The translations under genes and the position numbers were made by a program. A stretch of 64,000 nt of DNA. Origin: Haloarcula mannanilytica (GTDB lineage: Archaea > Halobacteriota > Halobacteria > Halobacteriales > Haloarculaceae). Shown one piece after another: positions 25,232-33,989 of the stretch. Below the pieces are notes generated by a model that saw only the letters and a program-made list of their open reading frames with translations, was not told the DNA's origin and ran no database searches. The stretch is taken from NCBI RefSeq assembly GCF_005406125.1, contig NZ_BIXZ01000002.1, forward strand, positions 372,001 to 436,000, written 5' to 3'. The first letter of the stretch is position 1. Each line of letters starts with the position of its first letter.

Positions 25232-25614
25232 GAGTTGGTTCTGCAGTGATCGGAAGGCAATGCGAACGATGCAACGGGTGAACGACACATAAACCGGCGA
25301 GACAGTTCACTTGAGTATAACAACCTGCTAAGCTGTCTTCTGGTATCGCCGGCTGGAAAAAATGAGATTGAGTAACGCTTACGCAACGGTAAATTGTTTT
25401 GTCGGTAGTTAAGGACCCAGTCGAGGAGCATACTCTTGTAGCAAGAATACTGCGAGCAGCCGGTATGCTCGGCCATTTCGAATAAGCACGTTACCGAGTA
25501 ACGCACAAACGATGGTCGTAGCCACCCGATGGATCCAGACCGGGAGTGACGACCCGCTCTCGGCGCTGCCCTTTCGACACCGGTTTACCCGTCGACAGCA
25601 GATGGTCCGATGAT
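25232..25614. other. 383-base intergenic region, no gene seen
   Basis: Divergent spacer between the CARDB-like gene (leftward) and rnz (rightward), more AT-rich than its surroundings. On the minus strand GTTTATGTG (about 25289-25297) and TTATACTC (about 25313-25320) are possible TATA boxes for the CARDB-like gene. GTTAC-CGA-GTAAC (25490-25502) is a short inverted repeat. No convincing small ORF or RNA was found. Confidence 0.4.
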
Positions 25615-26544
25615 ATGCGCGTGACGTTTCTCGGGACGAGTGGGGCCGTGCCGACGACCCAGCGCAACACGAGCAGCATCTTCTGTAACCGCGACGGCGA
25701 CTACCTGCTCTTCGACTGTGGCGAGGGGACACAGCGCCAGATGATGCGCTACGGCACCGGCTTCGCCATCGACCACCTGTTCGTCACGCACCTCCACGGC
25801 GACCACGTCCTCGGAATTCCGGGACTGCTCCAGACGTGGGATTTCAACGAGCGCGACCGCCCAATCGCCATCCACGCTCCGGCGGGTACGCGCGGCAACA
25901 TCAAGCAACTCATCCAGGCCAACGGGACGACACCCTCGTTTCCCGTCCGCATCAACGAGGTGTCGGCCGGCGATGTCGTCCTCGACCGGCCGGAATACGA
26001 GGTCCGGGCCATCGAGACGGCACACCGCTGTGCCAGCGTCGGCTACGTCCTCGACGAGGACGACCGGAAGGGGAAGTTCGACCGGGAGAAAGCCGAAGAG
26101 GAGTTCGGCATTCCCCCGGGACCGAAATACTCCAAACTCCACCGCGGGGAGGCCGTCGAGCACGAGGGCAAGACCATCCAGCCGGAGGCCGTCGTCGGTC
26201 CGCCCCGTCCCGGCCGACGGTTCGTCTACACCGGCGACACGCTCCCGAAAGAGAGCGTCATCGATGCCAGTGAGGGCGCGGACCTGCTCGTCCACGACGC
26301 CACCTTCGCCGAGGACCGGAAAGAGCGGGCGAAGGCGACGGCCCACTCCACCGCCCGGGAAGCCGCTGACGTGGCGCGCCAGGCCGGTGCATCGACGCTC
26401 GCGCTGACACACATCTCGACGCGCTACGCCGCGAGCGCCGACCAGTTAGTCGAGGAGGCCCGCGACGCCTTCGACGGCGAGGTCGTGCTTGCGGAGGACG
26501 GGATGGAACGGCGCGTCGAGTTCCCGGATGCGGACGAGTACTGA
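25615..26544 (+). CDS. rnz: Ribonuclease Z
   Basis: tRNA 3'-end endonuclease of the metallo-beta-lactamase superfamily, cutting the trailer from pre-tRNAs. The 309-residue short form has the metal motif THLHGDH at residues 58-64, GTSGAVPTTQRN near residue 7, the exosite region GIPPGPKYSKLHRGE near 165, TGDTLP near 205 and a final LTHISTRY. The ATG at 25615 begins MRVTFLGTSG, where the family starts. Given the 3'-end duplications found beside tRNA genes in this window, correct trailer removal is of local interest. Confidence 0.95.
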   Translation: MRVTFLGTSGAVPTTQRNTSSIFCNRDGDYLLFDCGEGTQRQMMRYGTGFAIDHLFVTHLHGDHVLGIPGLLQTWDFNERDRPIAIHAPAGTRGNIKQLIQANGTTPSFPVRINEVSAGDVVLDRPEYEVRAIETAHRCASVGYVLDEDDRKGKFDREKAEEEFGIPPGPKYSKLHRGEAVEHEGKTIQPEAVVGPPRPGRRFVYTGDTLPKESVIDASEGADLLVHDATFAEDRKERAKATAHSTAREAADVARQAGASTLALTHISTRYAASADQLVEEARDAFDGEVVLAEDGMERRVEFPDADEY

Positions 26545-26586
26545 TGAAATAGTGCAGCATTTATTCCTCGAAGCGATAGCGCAGCC

Positions 26587-27660
26587 ATGACGCACCGATT
26601 AGTCCACGTCGGTCTGGGCGGACAGGGGTCCACCTGGGCGACGGACGCGCTTCCACCGAACGTCGACGACGGCCGTATCGAGGTCGTCGCCGCGGTTGAC
26701 ACCGACCCCGAACGGCACGAACTGGCCGAACGGGAACTCGGGCTGTCGCCCGAGGAGTGCTACACCGACCTCGACACCGCGCTCTCGGAGCACCCGGCGG
26801 ACAGCTGTTCTATCGTGACGCCGCCGTCGACCCACGAGGCCGTGGTCGAGACGGCACTTGCCCACGACCTCCACATCATCTCAGAGAAGCCGATTGCCGA
26901 CACGCTGGAGGCCTCGGTCCGGGTCGCCGAGAAGGTCGACGCGGCCGGCAAGAAGATGGGTGTCACGATGAGTCACCGCTTCGACCGGGACAAGACGACG
27001 TTCCGGCGCGCCGTCGAGGCGGCCGGCGACATCGACTATCTGACGGCCCGGTATACGGGCAACGTCCGCGAACGGGGCTTCTATGCCGACTACGTCTACG
27101 AGATGGCCGATATGCTCCTGCTCGACGGCGCAATCCACCACCTCGACATCCTCGCGTCGCTGGCCGATTCACCCTGCGAGCGGGTGTACGCCGAAACGTG
27201 GACGCCCGACGGGGCCGACTACGACGGTGACTGCACCGGCTTCGTGACGCTGCACTTCGCTGACGGGACCCGCGCCCAGTACGAGGGTAGTTACGCCAAC
27301 GCGACGACGCTGAACGGCTGGGGCCACGAGCAGTTCCGCGCCGAGTGCGACGATCAGACTGTCGTCCTCGACCGCCGCGACGTCGAGCGGTTCCACGCCG
27401 ACGCCTACGACGTTGGGAACTTCGACAGCATCGGCAAGGGTGACGGCGAGACGGTGCCGCTGGCCAAGCGGCCCCACTGGAAAAACGCCTGGCTCATCGA
27501 GCAGTTCTGTGACTGGGTCGACGGCGGTGAGCCGATGCCGACGAACGTCGACAGTGTCCTCGAATCGATGGCTATCGTCTTCGCTGCCATCGAGAGCAGC
27601 GAAACCGGTGAGGCCGTCGACGTGCAGGCACTGCTTGAGGACGCCCGCGCGAACGCCTGA
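26587..27660 (+). CDS. Gfo/Idh/MocA family oxidoreductase
   Basis: NAD(P)-dependent dehydrogenase of 357 residues acting on a sugar or inositol-like substrate. The Rossmann motif VGLGGQGSTW is near residue 8, VDTDPER near 39 binds the cofactor, and SEKPIADTLEASVRVAEK near 99-116 carries the conserved EKP motif. The C-terminal half (about 130-340) has the open beta-sheet substrate domain, with HHLDILASL near 182 containing the usual catalytic-region His pair. The substrate cannot be told. It is separated from the convergent DJ-1 gene by 15 bases. Confidence 0.88.
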   Translation: MTHRLVHVGLGGQGSTWATDALPPNVDDGRIEVVAAVDTDPERHELAERELGLSPEECYTDLDTALSEHPADSCSIVTPPSTHEAVVETALAHDLHIISEKPIADTLEASVRVAEKVDAAGKKMGVTMSHRFDRDKTTFRRAVEAAGDIDYLTARYTGNVRERGFYADYVYEMADMLLLDGAIHHLDILASLADSPCERVYAETWTPDGADYDGDCTGFVTLHFADGTRAQYEGSYANATTLNGWGHEQFRAECDDQTVVLDRRDVERFHADAYDVGNFDSIGKGDGETVPLAKRPHWKNAWLIEQFCDWVDGGEPMPTNVDSVLESMAIVFAAIESSETGEAVDVQALLEDARANA

Positions 27661-27675
27661 GACATGCAGTCGTGC

Positions 27676-28287
27676 TTACACTGATTCGCCGCTGAATACA
27701 TCGCCACGTGGCTCGTACTCCATCTCCTCACAGACAGCGGCAGCCACGTCCGTGCCCCACTCGCGCTCGACAAGATGGACCGCGAGGTCCAGCCCGGACG
27801 TGACGCCGCCGCAGGTCAGTACGTCGCCGTCGTCGACGACCCGGGCGTCGACCACGGTCGCGTCGGTCGCTCGCAGGTCGTCGATTGCACCGCCGTGAGT
27901 CACTGCGGGGCGGCCGTCGAGCAGGCCGGCCCGCGAGAGGACCATGCCGCCGGTACAGACCCCAGCGACAGTCGCGCCGCGCTTGTGGGCCGCCGCGACG
28001 GCGTCGGGCAGGTCCCCACGCTCAGTCTCCGTCCAGACGCCGGCCTCGCTTCGGTCGTTCCACCCGCCGCCGGCCACGACGAGCAGATCCGGCGTCACGT
28101 CGGCGAGGGAGCCGTCGGGTTCGACCCGAAGCCCGTGGCTGGCGGTGACCATCTCCGACTCGCGCACTGAGTGGAGTGTCACGTCCCACGACGCGCCGAA
28201 GCGGGCCGCGTTCTCGAACACCTCGTAGGGACCGATGGCGTCCAGTTCGTCGAACCCGTCAAAACAGGCGATTGCGACAGTGTCCAT
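27676..28287 (-). CDS. DJ-1/PfpI family protein
   Basis: 203-residue single-domain class I glutamine amidotransferase-like protein. The nucleophile elbow AGVCTGGMVLSRAG (Cys near residue 106) and the TCGGVTSGLDLAVHLVER region near 160 place it in the DJ-1/PfpI superfamily, closest to the isonitrile-hydratase/AraC-N-terminal subgroup. Possible roles are amide/isonitrile hydrolysis or glyoxalase/deglycase activity. The ATG at 28287 starts MDTVAIACFDGFDELDAIGP; the much longer open frame upstream is an artefact of the opposite PhzF gene. Confidence 0.85.
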   Translation of the reverse strand: MDTVAIACFDGFDELDAIGPYEVFENAARFGASWDVTLHSVRESEMVTASHGLRVEPDGSLADVTPDLLVVAGGGWNDRSEAGVWTETERGDLPDAVAAAHKRGATVAGVCTGGMVLSRAGLLDGRPAVTHGGAIDDLRATDATVVDARVVDDGDVLTCGGVTSGLDLAVHLVEREWGTDVAAAVCEEMEYEPRGDVFSGESV

Positions 28288-28395
28288 GCCCACAGCAGGG
28301 CCGACAGCGGCAAATAGTCCGGTGGTTTCGCGTGGTTCGGTACCACTCGTCAGTATCCCGGAGCGTTCTTTGGCGCCGCCGCCGAGCGAACAGGT

Positions 28396-29274
28396 ATGTC
28401 CCACCCGTTGCATATCGTCGACGTGTTCGCGCGGGAACGCTACACCGGGAACCAACTCGCCGTCGTGACGGACGCCGGCGACATCGGCGACGAGGAGATG
28501 CAGGCTATCGCCGCCGAGATGAACTACTCGGAGACGACGTTCGTCACCGGCGAGGCGACCGATGGTGCGTGGCCGGTCCGCATCTTCACCCCCGCCGCCG
28601 AGATCCCCTTCGCCGGCCATCCGACACTCGGGACGGCACAGGTCATCCGGGACCATCTGGCCGAGGGGCAACCGGAGACGGTGACGCTGGACCTGCCTGT
28701 CGGCGACGTGCCGGTCGACGTGCGAGAGCGCGACGGGCGCGAAACGCTGTGGATGACACAGCAGTCGCCGGAGTTCGGCGAGCAGTTGGCCCACGCGGAC
28801 CTCGCCGCCGTCCTCGGGCTATCGACTGACCGACTGGACCACGATTGGCCGGTCGAAATCGTCTCGACAGGACTGGCGACAATTGTCGTCCCGGTCGCCG
28901 ACCGCGACACGCTGGCAGCCATCGACTTGGACCGCGACGCCTACGACGCCGTGACCGGCGACCGCGAGGCCAAGAACGTCCTGGCCGTCTGCCGGGACCC
29001 GCGAAGCGACGACAACGACCTCGCCGTCCGCGTCTTCGCGCCGTTCTACGACGTGCCGGAAGACCCCGCCACCGGTTCCTCGAACGGCTGTCTGGCCGCG
29101 TATCTCGCTCGCCACGACGTTCTGAACGGTCCCGTCGTCGACGCTCGCGTCGAACAGGGCTACGAGATGGGCCGCCCGTCGCTGTTGCACCTCTTGGCCG
29201 ACGGCAGCGACGACCCGATCAGTGTCCGGGTCGGCGGCAGCGTCGTTCCCGTTGCCCGCGGCGACCTGCTGTAA
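28396..29274 (+). CDS. PhzF family isomerase-like protein
   Basis: 292 residues with the diaminopimelate-epimerase-like fold. The family motifs are DVFARERYTGNQLAVV near residue 8, NYSETTFV with the catalytic-type Glu near 46, FTPAAEIPFAGHPTLGTA near 64-81 and DPATGSSNGCLAAYLARHD near 226. In phenazine producers PhzF isomerises trans-2,3-dihydro-3-hydroxyanthranilate, but most archaeal members work on unknown substrates. Adjacent genes for a DJ-1 and a VOC protein suggest small-molecule metabolism or detoxification, without proof of an operon. Confidence 0.88.
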   Translation: MSHPLHIVDVFARERYTGNQLAVVTDAGDIGDEEMQAIAAEMNYSETTFVTGEATDGAWPVRIFTPAAEIPFAGHPTLGTAQVIRDHLAEGQPETVTLDLPVGDVPVDVRERDGRETLWMTQQSPEFGEQLAHADLAAVLGLSTDRLDHDWPVEIVSTGLATIVVPVADRDTLAAIDLDRDAYDAVTGDREAKNVLAVCRDPRSDDNDLAVRVFAPFYDVPEDPATGSSNGCLAAYLARHDVLNGPVVDARVEQGYEMGRPSLLHLLADGSDDPISVRVGGSVVPVARGDLL

Positions 29275-29333
29275 GTAGCCGCCACAGCGACGCTATCGGC
29301 ACACTCATTTCACCCCGGCCACAACGCCGCTGC

Positions 29334-29705
29334 ATGGAACTCGCACACACGGCGATTTGCGTCTCGGACCTCGATCGTGCCATGGACTTCTACGGCGCGC
29401 TAGGTTTCGAGGAGACCCACCGCTTTACACTCGACGGCGTCGAGAACGTCTATCTCGGCCGGAACGGCGACGCCGATCTGCAACTACGCTACGACCCTGA
29501 CCGAACGACCCCGGTCGCGCCGAACCGCGCCGACGTGGACCACATCGCGTTCACCGTCGACGATGTCGAGGAAACGTTCGAGACGGCCATCGACGCCGGC
29601 GCTGCGCCGGTGCTCGAACCGACCGAAATCGACGCTGCTGACGCCTTCGCCGCCTTCGTCGAGGACCCCGAGGGGTACACGCTGGAGTTCTACCGCTGGG
29701 TGTGA
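29334..29705 (+). CDS. VOC / glyoxalase-I-like protein
   Basis: 123 residues, one vicinal-oxygen-chelate domain: two beta-alpha-beta-beta-beta modules with metal ligands likely His5 (ELAHTAICVSDLDRAMDFY), a central His in VDHIAFTVDDVEETFE and Glu near the end in EDPEGYTLEFYRW. This is the pattern of glyoxalase I or related lyases and dioxygenases. It follows PhzF after 59 bases on the same strand and may be co-transcribed. Confidence 0.85.
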   Translation: MELAHTAICVSDLDRAMDFYGALGFEETHRFTLDGVENVYLGRNGDADLQLRYDPDRTTPVAPNRADVDHIAFTVDDVEETFETAIDAGAAPVLEPTEIDAADAFAAFVEDPEGYTLEFYRWV

Positions 29706-29818
29706 GGTAATCAGGGTAAGAGGTAATTGGCGATAACAGTGGAACAGTAACCAGCTTCACCAGTTGACTACCAACCGCTTCGTAGACATCTCACTGTCGG
29801 CTGCTCGGTATGCGGTTT

Positions 29819-29945
29819 CTGTCCGCGAACGAAGTGAGCGGTTCACCGCGCTCGAACGCCGTTCGAGCGCGGCCTTTTTCGCCCACGTTTTTGCACGGGG
29901 GTTGAGGGCGCTACGCGCCCTCAACCCCCCCGTGGAAAAAGGTGG
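29819..29945. repeat. Modular hairpin element C, beside tRNA-Ser
   Basis: Starts with the 30-base stretch identical to 18228-18257, then a perfect 12-bp stem (CCGCGCTCGAAC 29846-29857 with GTTCGAGCGCGG 29861-29872) followed by CCTTTTTCGCCCACGTTTTT, then a second perfect 15-bp stem (29897-29911 with 29915-29929, loop TAC), and ends GGAAAAAGGTGG at 29945. The mature 3' end of tRNA-Ser, on the other strand, is two bases beyond, so the tRNA trailer would run straight into the element. Confidence 0.85.
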
Positions 29946-29947
29946 TA

Positions 29948-30029
29948 CGCCAGGACTGGGATTTGAACCCAGAATCCCGAAAGGGAACACGCTTTCCAGG
30001 CGTGCGCCTTACCGTTCGGCCATCCTGGC
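29948..30029 (-). tRNA. tRNA-Ser (GGA)
   Basis: 82 bases on the minus strand. Acceptor stem GCCAGGA/TCCTGGC with discriminator G, a D-arm with GGCCGAACGGTAAGGC, anticodon loop CTGGAAA giving anticodon GGA, the long variable arm typical of serine tRNA, and T-loop GGTTCAAATCC. No intron. CCA is not encoded. Confidence 0.97.
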
Positions 30030-30058
30030 TCGCGTTTCGAGAGTGCGAGGGCGGGCGA

Positions 30059-30262
30059 TTAAGGGCTTTCGTTTCCGAACAGCCGCGGCTGCATGCGATA
30101 GGCGGCCAGCGTCGCCCCGACGCCGACGGCCAGAGCGACCCCAGCTTTGGCCGGCAGCGACACTGGCGTCCCGGCCAGCAGTTCATAGCCTTGGACGAGA
30201 ACGAGAAAGGCTAGCCCGCCGACGACGCCCCATAGGAGGCTGGCTTTGGTTCGCGGGTCCAT
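30059..30262 (-). CDS. Small two-helix membrane protein
   Basis: 67 residues beginning MDPRTKASLLWG. Two hydrophobic segments (about 10-27 and 36-56) with a short polar link and a basic, then NESP, C-terminus. This is a common haloarchaeal small membrane protein type with no known function. The ATG at 30262 is chosen over one at 30280 because relatives I recall start at MDPRT. It sits 29 bases past the tRNA-Ser 5' end in the same direction, so tRNA-Ser may be transcribed from this gene's promoter. Confidence 0.7.
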   Translation of the reverse strand: MDPRTKASLLWGVVGGLAFLVLVQGYELLAGTPVSLPAKAGVALAVGVGATLAAYRMQPRLFGNESP

Positions 30263-30358
30263 CAGTTCCCTCCACCCCATGTCGGCTCAACAGTCACTGC
30301 GCGAACGGCCGGTCGCATACACGAAACGGCGGTCGCCGCGGCTAAAACCCCGCCGGAA

Positions 30359-30571
30359 TCAGAGCAGGAACGTGACGAGCGCCAGCGCGAGGAAGATGAC
30401 GACGAGGAACTTCGCAACGCGGAAGCTCAGCCCGGCGACGCCGCGGAAACCGGCGATACCGGCAACGAACGCCAGAACCACGAAGACGACAGCGTAGTAC
30501 AACAGTCCGCCGCCGCCGGACTGCAGCGGAACGGTCACAGCCGGCGGCACAGCGAGCGGGGGCGCTACCAT
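30359..30571 (-). CDS. DUF1328-like small membrane protein
   Basis: 70 residues starting MVAPPLAVPPAV. The pattern LLYYAVVFVVLAFVAGIAGFRGVAG followed by AKFLVVIFLALALVTFLL (two helices, each under 25 residues; key residues YYA, AGxxGF, A-K) matches the DUF1328 family of short inner-membrane proteins found widely in bacteria and haloarchaea; function unknown. The open frame continues upstream to 30823 but that part has no protein-like character. Nothing recognisable occurs in 30572-30851. Confidence 0.82.
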   Translation of the reverse strand: MVAPPLAVPPAVTVPLQSGGGGLLYYAVVFVVLAFVAGIAGFRGVAGLSFRVAKFLVVIFLALALVTFLL

Positions 30572-30851
30572 TGAGACCACCCGTGACAGGGCTGTCGGGG
30601 CGGGTGAGAGACGATTCGGTCGTGCGCTGCTGTCAGCGATGACATAGTCGACCGTTGGCCCGTGCCCGGCCCCAGTGTTGTGCTTGCAGGGGTGACTGCG
30701 TCGTGTGGTCGAACAGGCCGAGAACGGAACTGTCAGAGTGCTCCGGTGCTGGCGTTGATATGGAAGGTCCAGCCACTCGGAGAGACCTTTCGCACGCAGG
30801 CCATCGACTGCAGCGAGCGTCACAGTTAGACGAGCACGTCAAGTGTCTCAG

Positions 30852-32063
30852 TCAGACCAGCACGTCGACCTCGTACCCCTCGGCAGTGAGCGCGTCAAGG
30901 AGCGCGTCGACGTGGTCGGGGCCGCGGGTCTCCAGGTCCAGTTCGACCTCGGCGGAACTCATCGCCACGTCGCGGTTGGTCCGGTCGTGCTCGATGGCAT
31001 AGATGTTGACCTGTTCACGGGTGAGGACTTCGACGAGTTCCTCCAGCGCGCCGGGGCGGTCCTGAAGGACGGTCTGAATCTTGAGATAGCGGCCGGTCTC
31101 GACAAGGCCGCGCATGATGACGTTGGTCAGCGTGTTCAGGTCGATGTTCCCGCCACACAGCGCGGGGACTATCGTCTCGTCGTCCTCGAAATCGAATTTC
31201 TCCTCCATGACAGCGGCCAGCGCGACGGCCCCCGCGCCTTCAGCGAGCGTCTTCGACCGTTCGAGTAGGGTCGTCAGGGCGACAGCGATCTCGGAGTCAG
31301 ACACCGTCACGACCTCGTCGACGCGTTCGCTGATGACCTCGAAGGTCTTCTCGCCGACGGTGCGGGTGGCGATGCCGTCGGCGATGGTTTCGACGCTGTC
31401 GCGCTCGATGCGGTGGCCTTTTTGCAGGGATTCGGCCACGCTTGAGGCCCCTTCGGCCTGCACGCCGACGACGCGGATGTCTTCGTCTTTGCCCTTGAGC
31501 GCCGTGGCGATTCCGCTGATGAGGCCGCCACCGCCGATGGGGACGACAACGGTGTCCACGCTGGGGAGGTCCTCGTATATCTCTAGGCCGATGGTCCCCT
31601 GGCCCGCCATCACTCTCTCGTCGTCGAAAGCGTGGACGTAGGTCCGGTCTTCCTCGCGCTCGATCTCGTGGGCGCGTTCGGCGGCGGCATCGTAATCCCG
31701 GCCATAGAGGACCACGTCGCCGCCGTAGCTCCGGGTCGCTTTCACTTTCGAGACGGGTGCCCGTTCGGGCATCACGATCTTCGAGTCGACGCCGATTCGC
31801 GTGGCGGCCAGTGCGACCCCTTGGGCGTGGTTGCCGGCACTGGCCGTGACGACGCCGGCCTCCCGTTCAGACTCTGAGAGCGACGCGATGCGGTTTGTCG
31901 CGCCCCGAACCTTGAACGACCCGGTCCGCTGGAACAGTTCGAGCTTGAGGTGGACATCCGCGCCAGTCATCGCGGAGAACGTATGCGAGTAGTCGAGCGG
32001 TGTGTGTCTGGCTGTTTCAGAGACAGTGTCCTGTGCCGCGAGAACGGCCTCAAATGAGAGCAT
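30852..32063 (-). CDS. ilvA: Threonine ammonia-lyase with ACT domain
   Basis: PLP-dependent deaminase converting threonine to 2-oxobutanoate, the entry to isoleucine synthesis or a catabolic route. Lys51 in GSFKVRGA binds PLP; SAGNHAQGVALAA near 74 and the phosphate loop PIGGGGLISGIATAL near 175 are intact. A single C-terminal ACT domain (about 328-403, ending EGYEVDVLV) suggests allosteric control by an amino acid. At 403 residues it is the short, single-ACT form. It diverges from the K+ channel gene; the 286-base spacer holds no clear gene. Confidence 0.93.
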   Translation of the reverse strand: MLSFEAVLAAQDTVSETARHTPLDYSHTFSAMTGADVHLKLELFQRTGSFKVRGATNRIASLSESEREAGVVTASAGNHAQGVALAATRIGVDSKIVMPERAPVSKVKATRSYGGDVVLYGRDYDAAAERAHEIEREEDRTYVHAFDDERVMAGQGTIGLEIYEDLPSVDTVVVPIGGGGLISGIATALKGKDEDIRVVGVQAEGASSVAESLQKGHRIERDSVETIADGIATRTVGEKTFEVISERVDEVVTVSDSEIAVALTTLLERSKTLAEGAGAVALAAVMEEKFDFEDDETIVPALCGGNIDLNTLTNVIMRGLVETGRYLKIQTVLQDRPGALEELVEVLTREQVNIYAIEHDRTNRDVAMSSAEVELDLETRGPDHVDALLDALTAEGYEVDVLV

Positions 32064-32349
32064 GCGAAAGGGTATTCACTGGACCGTGTTATACTGTCGG
32101 CCCGCCGAAACGGCCAGTGGTATCGGGAGAGCGTTGGGACTCACGGGCCAGAGCACCAGAACGGAAAGGGGGGAGCGTGTGACTGCAAACGGGAGAACGA
32201 GCGCGATGAACTTAAAGCCAGTCGTAGCGTGGTGAAAGTGAAAGTAGATGACAGCGGTCCGGTGCGATTGGAATACGGGAACGCACGGTACGACTCAGCC
32301 GACCGGTCGGACAGAACTGTTTTACTCCCGCTGTGCAAGCACGTAGTAG

Positions 32350-33984
32350 ATGGACACCTGGCAGCGGCGGACGGGGTTGTACGTTCTCGCTCTCGTCGGC
32401 ATCATCTTCGGGTACGCGCTGGCCTACGACTACGGGATGTCCGCCTTCGAGAACGAGCCGCGGGAGTTCCTGCATTCGCTGCAGGTCGTCGTCGAGACGT
32501 TCACGACCACCGGATTCGGCTCTGACGCCCCCTGGGAGAGCACGGGGATGCGTCTGCTCGTCATCGTGATGGACATCACCGGCGTCGTGCTCATTTTCCT
32601 CGCGCTCCCTGTCCTGCTCTTCCCGCTGTTCGAGGAAGCCATGGAGACGACCGCCCCGACCACGGTCGAGAACGGCCTCAGCGACCACGTCGTCATCTGT
32701 CAGTTTACCCCCCGCGGCGAGACACTCGTGGCAGAGCTGGAGACCTGGGATGTGGACTACGTCATCGTCGAACCGGACCGAAGCCGGGCGAACGACCTTT
32801 ACGAAGACGGCTATCAGGTCATCCACGCCGACCCGCAATCCGTCGAGGGGCTCGAACAGGCCCGCCTGCCGTCCGCCCGCGCGCTCGTCGCCGACGCCTC
32901 GGACCAGATCAACACCAGTATCATCCTCACCGCACGCGAGGTCGACGAGTCGGTCCAGACCGTCAGCGTCGTCAAAGAGCCCGACCGCGCGAAGTACCAC
33001 GACCTCGCCGGTGCCGACGCGGTCCTGTCGCCGCGCGGGCTCCTCGGCGAAAGTCTCGCCAGCAAGGTCACGACCGGCGTCTCGACGACGCTCGGTGACT
33101 CTATCGAAATCGGCGAGGACTTCGACATCGCCGAACTGCCGATCCACCGCGGGAGCGACCTCGTCGGAGCGACCCTCGCTGAGAGCGGCATCCGGGAGCG
33201 GACCGGCGTCAACGTCATCGGCGCATGGTTTCGCGGGCAGTTCGTGAGCCCCCCCGACCCCGACGCCGAATTCGACGGCAGTACGGTCCTACTGGTCTCG
33301 GGCACTGAAGGGCAATTAGAGCGGCTCAAGGAGATGACCCTCTCCAGCGTGCGTGGCTTCCGCCGTGGGGAAACGGTGGTTATCGGCGCTGGCGAGGTCG
33401 GTCAGACCATCGTATCGTCGCTAACGAGAGCTAGCGTGTCACACACGGTACTCGACAAGACCGACGAACCCGGCGTCGACGTTGTCGGCGACGCCACGGA
33501 GCCCGGGGACTTGCGGGCTGCCGGCGTCGACGACGCCAGGACGGTGATTTTGGCCCTCTCAGAGGACACTGATACCGAGTTCGCCACGCTGGTCATCCGC
33601 GATCTCAACCCCGATGTCGAAATCGTCGCCCGAGCAGAGGAAAGCGGGAACGTCCAGAAGATGTATCGTGCGGGCGCTGACTACGTCCTCGCGCTCTCGA
33701 CGGTCAGTGGCCGGATGCTCGCCTCCACGATTCTCAAAGACGAGGACGTGATCTCGATGGACCAGCAGGTCGAAATCATCCGTGTCGCTGCAGACGGCCT
33801 CGGGAACACGACGCTGGGTGCGGCCGACATCCGGGCACGCACAGGCTGTACGGTCGTCGCCATCGAGCGCAACGGCGCTGTACTCACTGACCTCGGTCCT
33901 GAAACGACTATCGAACCGACTGACCAGCTCGTCATCGCCGGCACCGACGACGGCGTCTCGCGGTTCCAGTCGGCGTTTGGCTAA
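32350..33984 (+). CDS. Potassium channel with two RCK domains
   Basis: 544 residues. The N-terminus is a two-helix pore module: hydrophobic helix about 8-26, pore helix and selectivity filter TTTGFGSD at 52-59 (GFG in place of GYG), second helix about 66-92. Two RCK units follow, each with a TrkA_N Rossmann part (VVICQFTPRGE near 113; VVIGAGEVGQTIVSSL near 345) and a TrkA_C part (about 255-325 and 460-540). This resembles MthK-type calcium- or nucleotide-gated K+ channels, but with both RCK copies fused in one chain. Location: cytoplasmic membrane with a large cytoplasmic gating ring. Confidence 0.9.
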   Translation: MDTWQRRTGLYVLALVGIIFGYALAYDYGMSAFENEPREFLHSLQVVVETFTTTGFGSDAPWESTGMRLLVIVMDITGVVLIFLALPVLLFPLFEEAMETTAPTTVENGLSDHVVICQFTPRGETLVAELETWDVDYVIVEPDRSRANDLYEDGYQVIHADPQSVEGLEQARLPSARALVADASDQINTSIILTAREVDESVQTVSVVKEPDRAKYHDLAGADAVLSPRGLLGESLASKVTTGVSTTLGDSIEIGEDFDIAELPIHRGSDLVGATLAESGIRERTGVNVIGAWFRGQFVSPPDPDAEFDGSTVLLVSGTEGQLERLKEMTLSSVRGFRRGETVVIGAGEVGQTIVSSLTRASVSHTVLDKTDEPGVDVVGDATEPGDLRAAGVDDARTVILALSEDTDTEFATLVIRDLNPDVEIVARAEESGNVQKMYRAGADYVLALSTVSGRMLASTILKDEDVISMDQQVEIIRVAADGLGNTTLGAADIRARTGCTVVAIERNGAVLTDLGPETTIEPTDQLVIAGTDDGVSRFQSAFG

Positions 33985-33989
33985 CTACT

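Noticed and set aside
32229-32525. 98-codon frame beginning MVKVKVDDSGPVRL
   Set aside because: Its first 40 codons look plausible, but it overlaps the K+ channel gene in another frame for most of its length; more likely chance.
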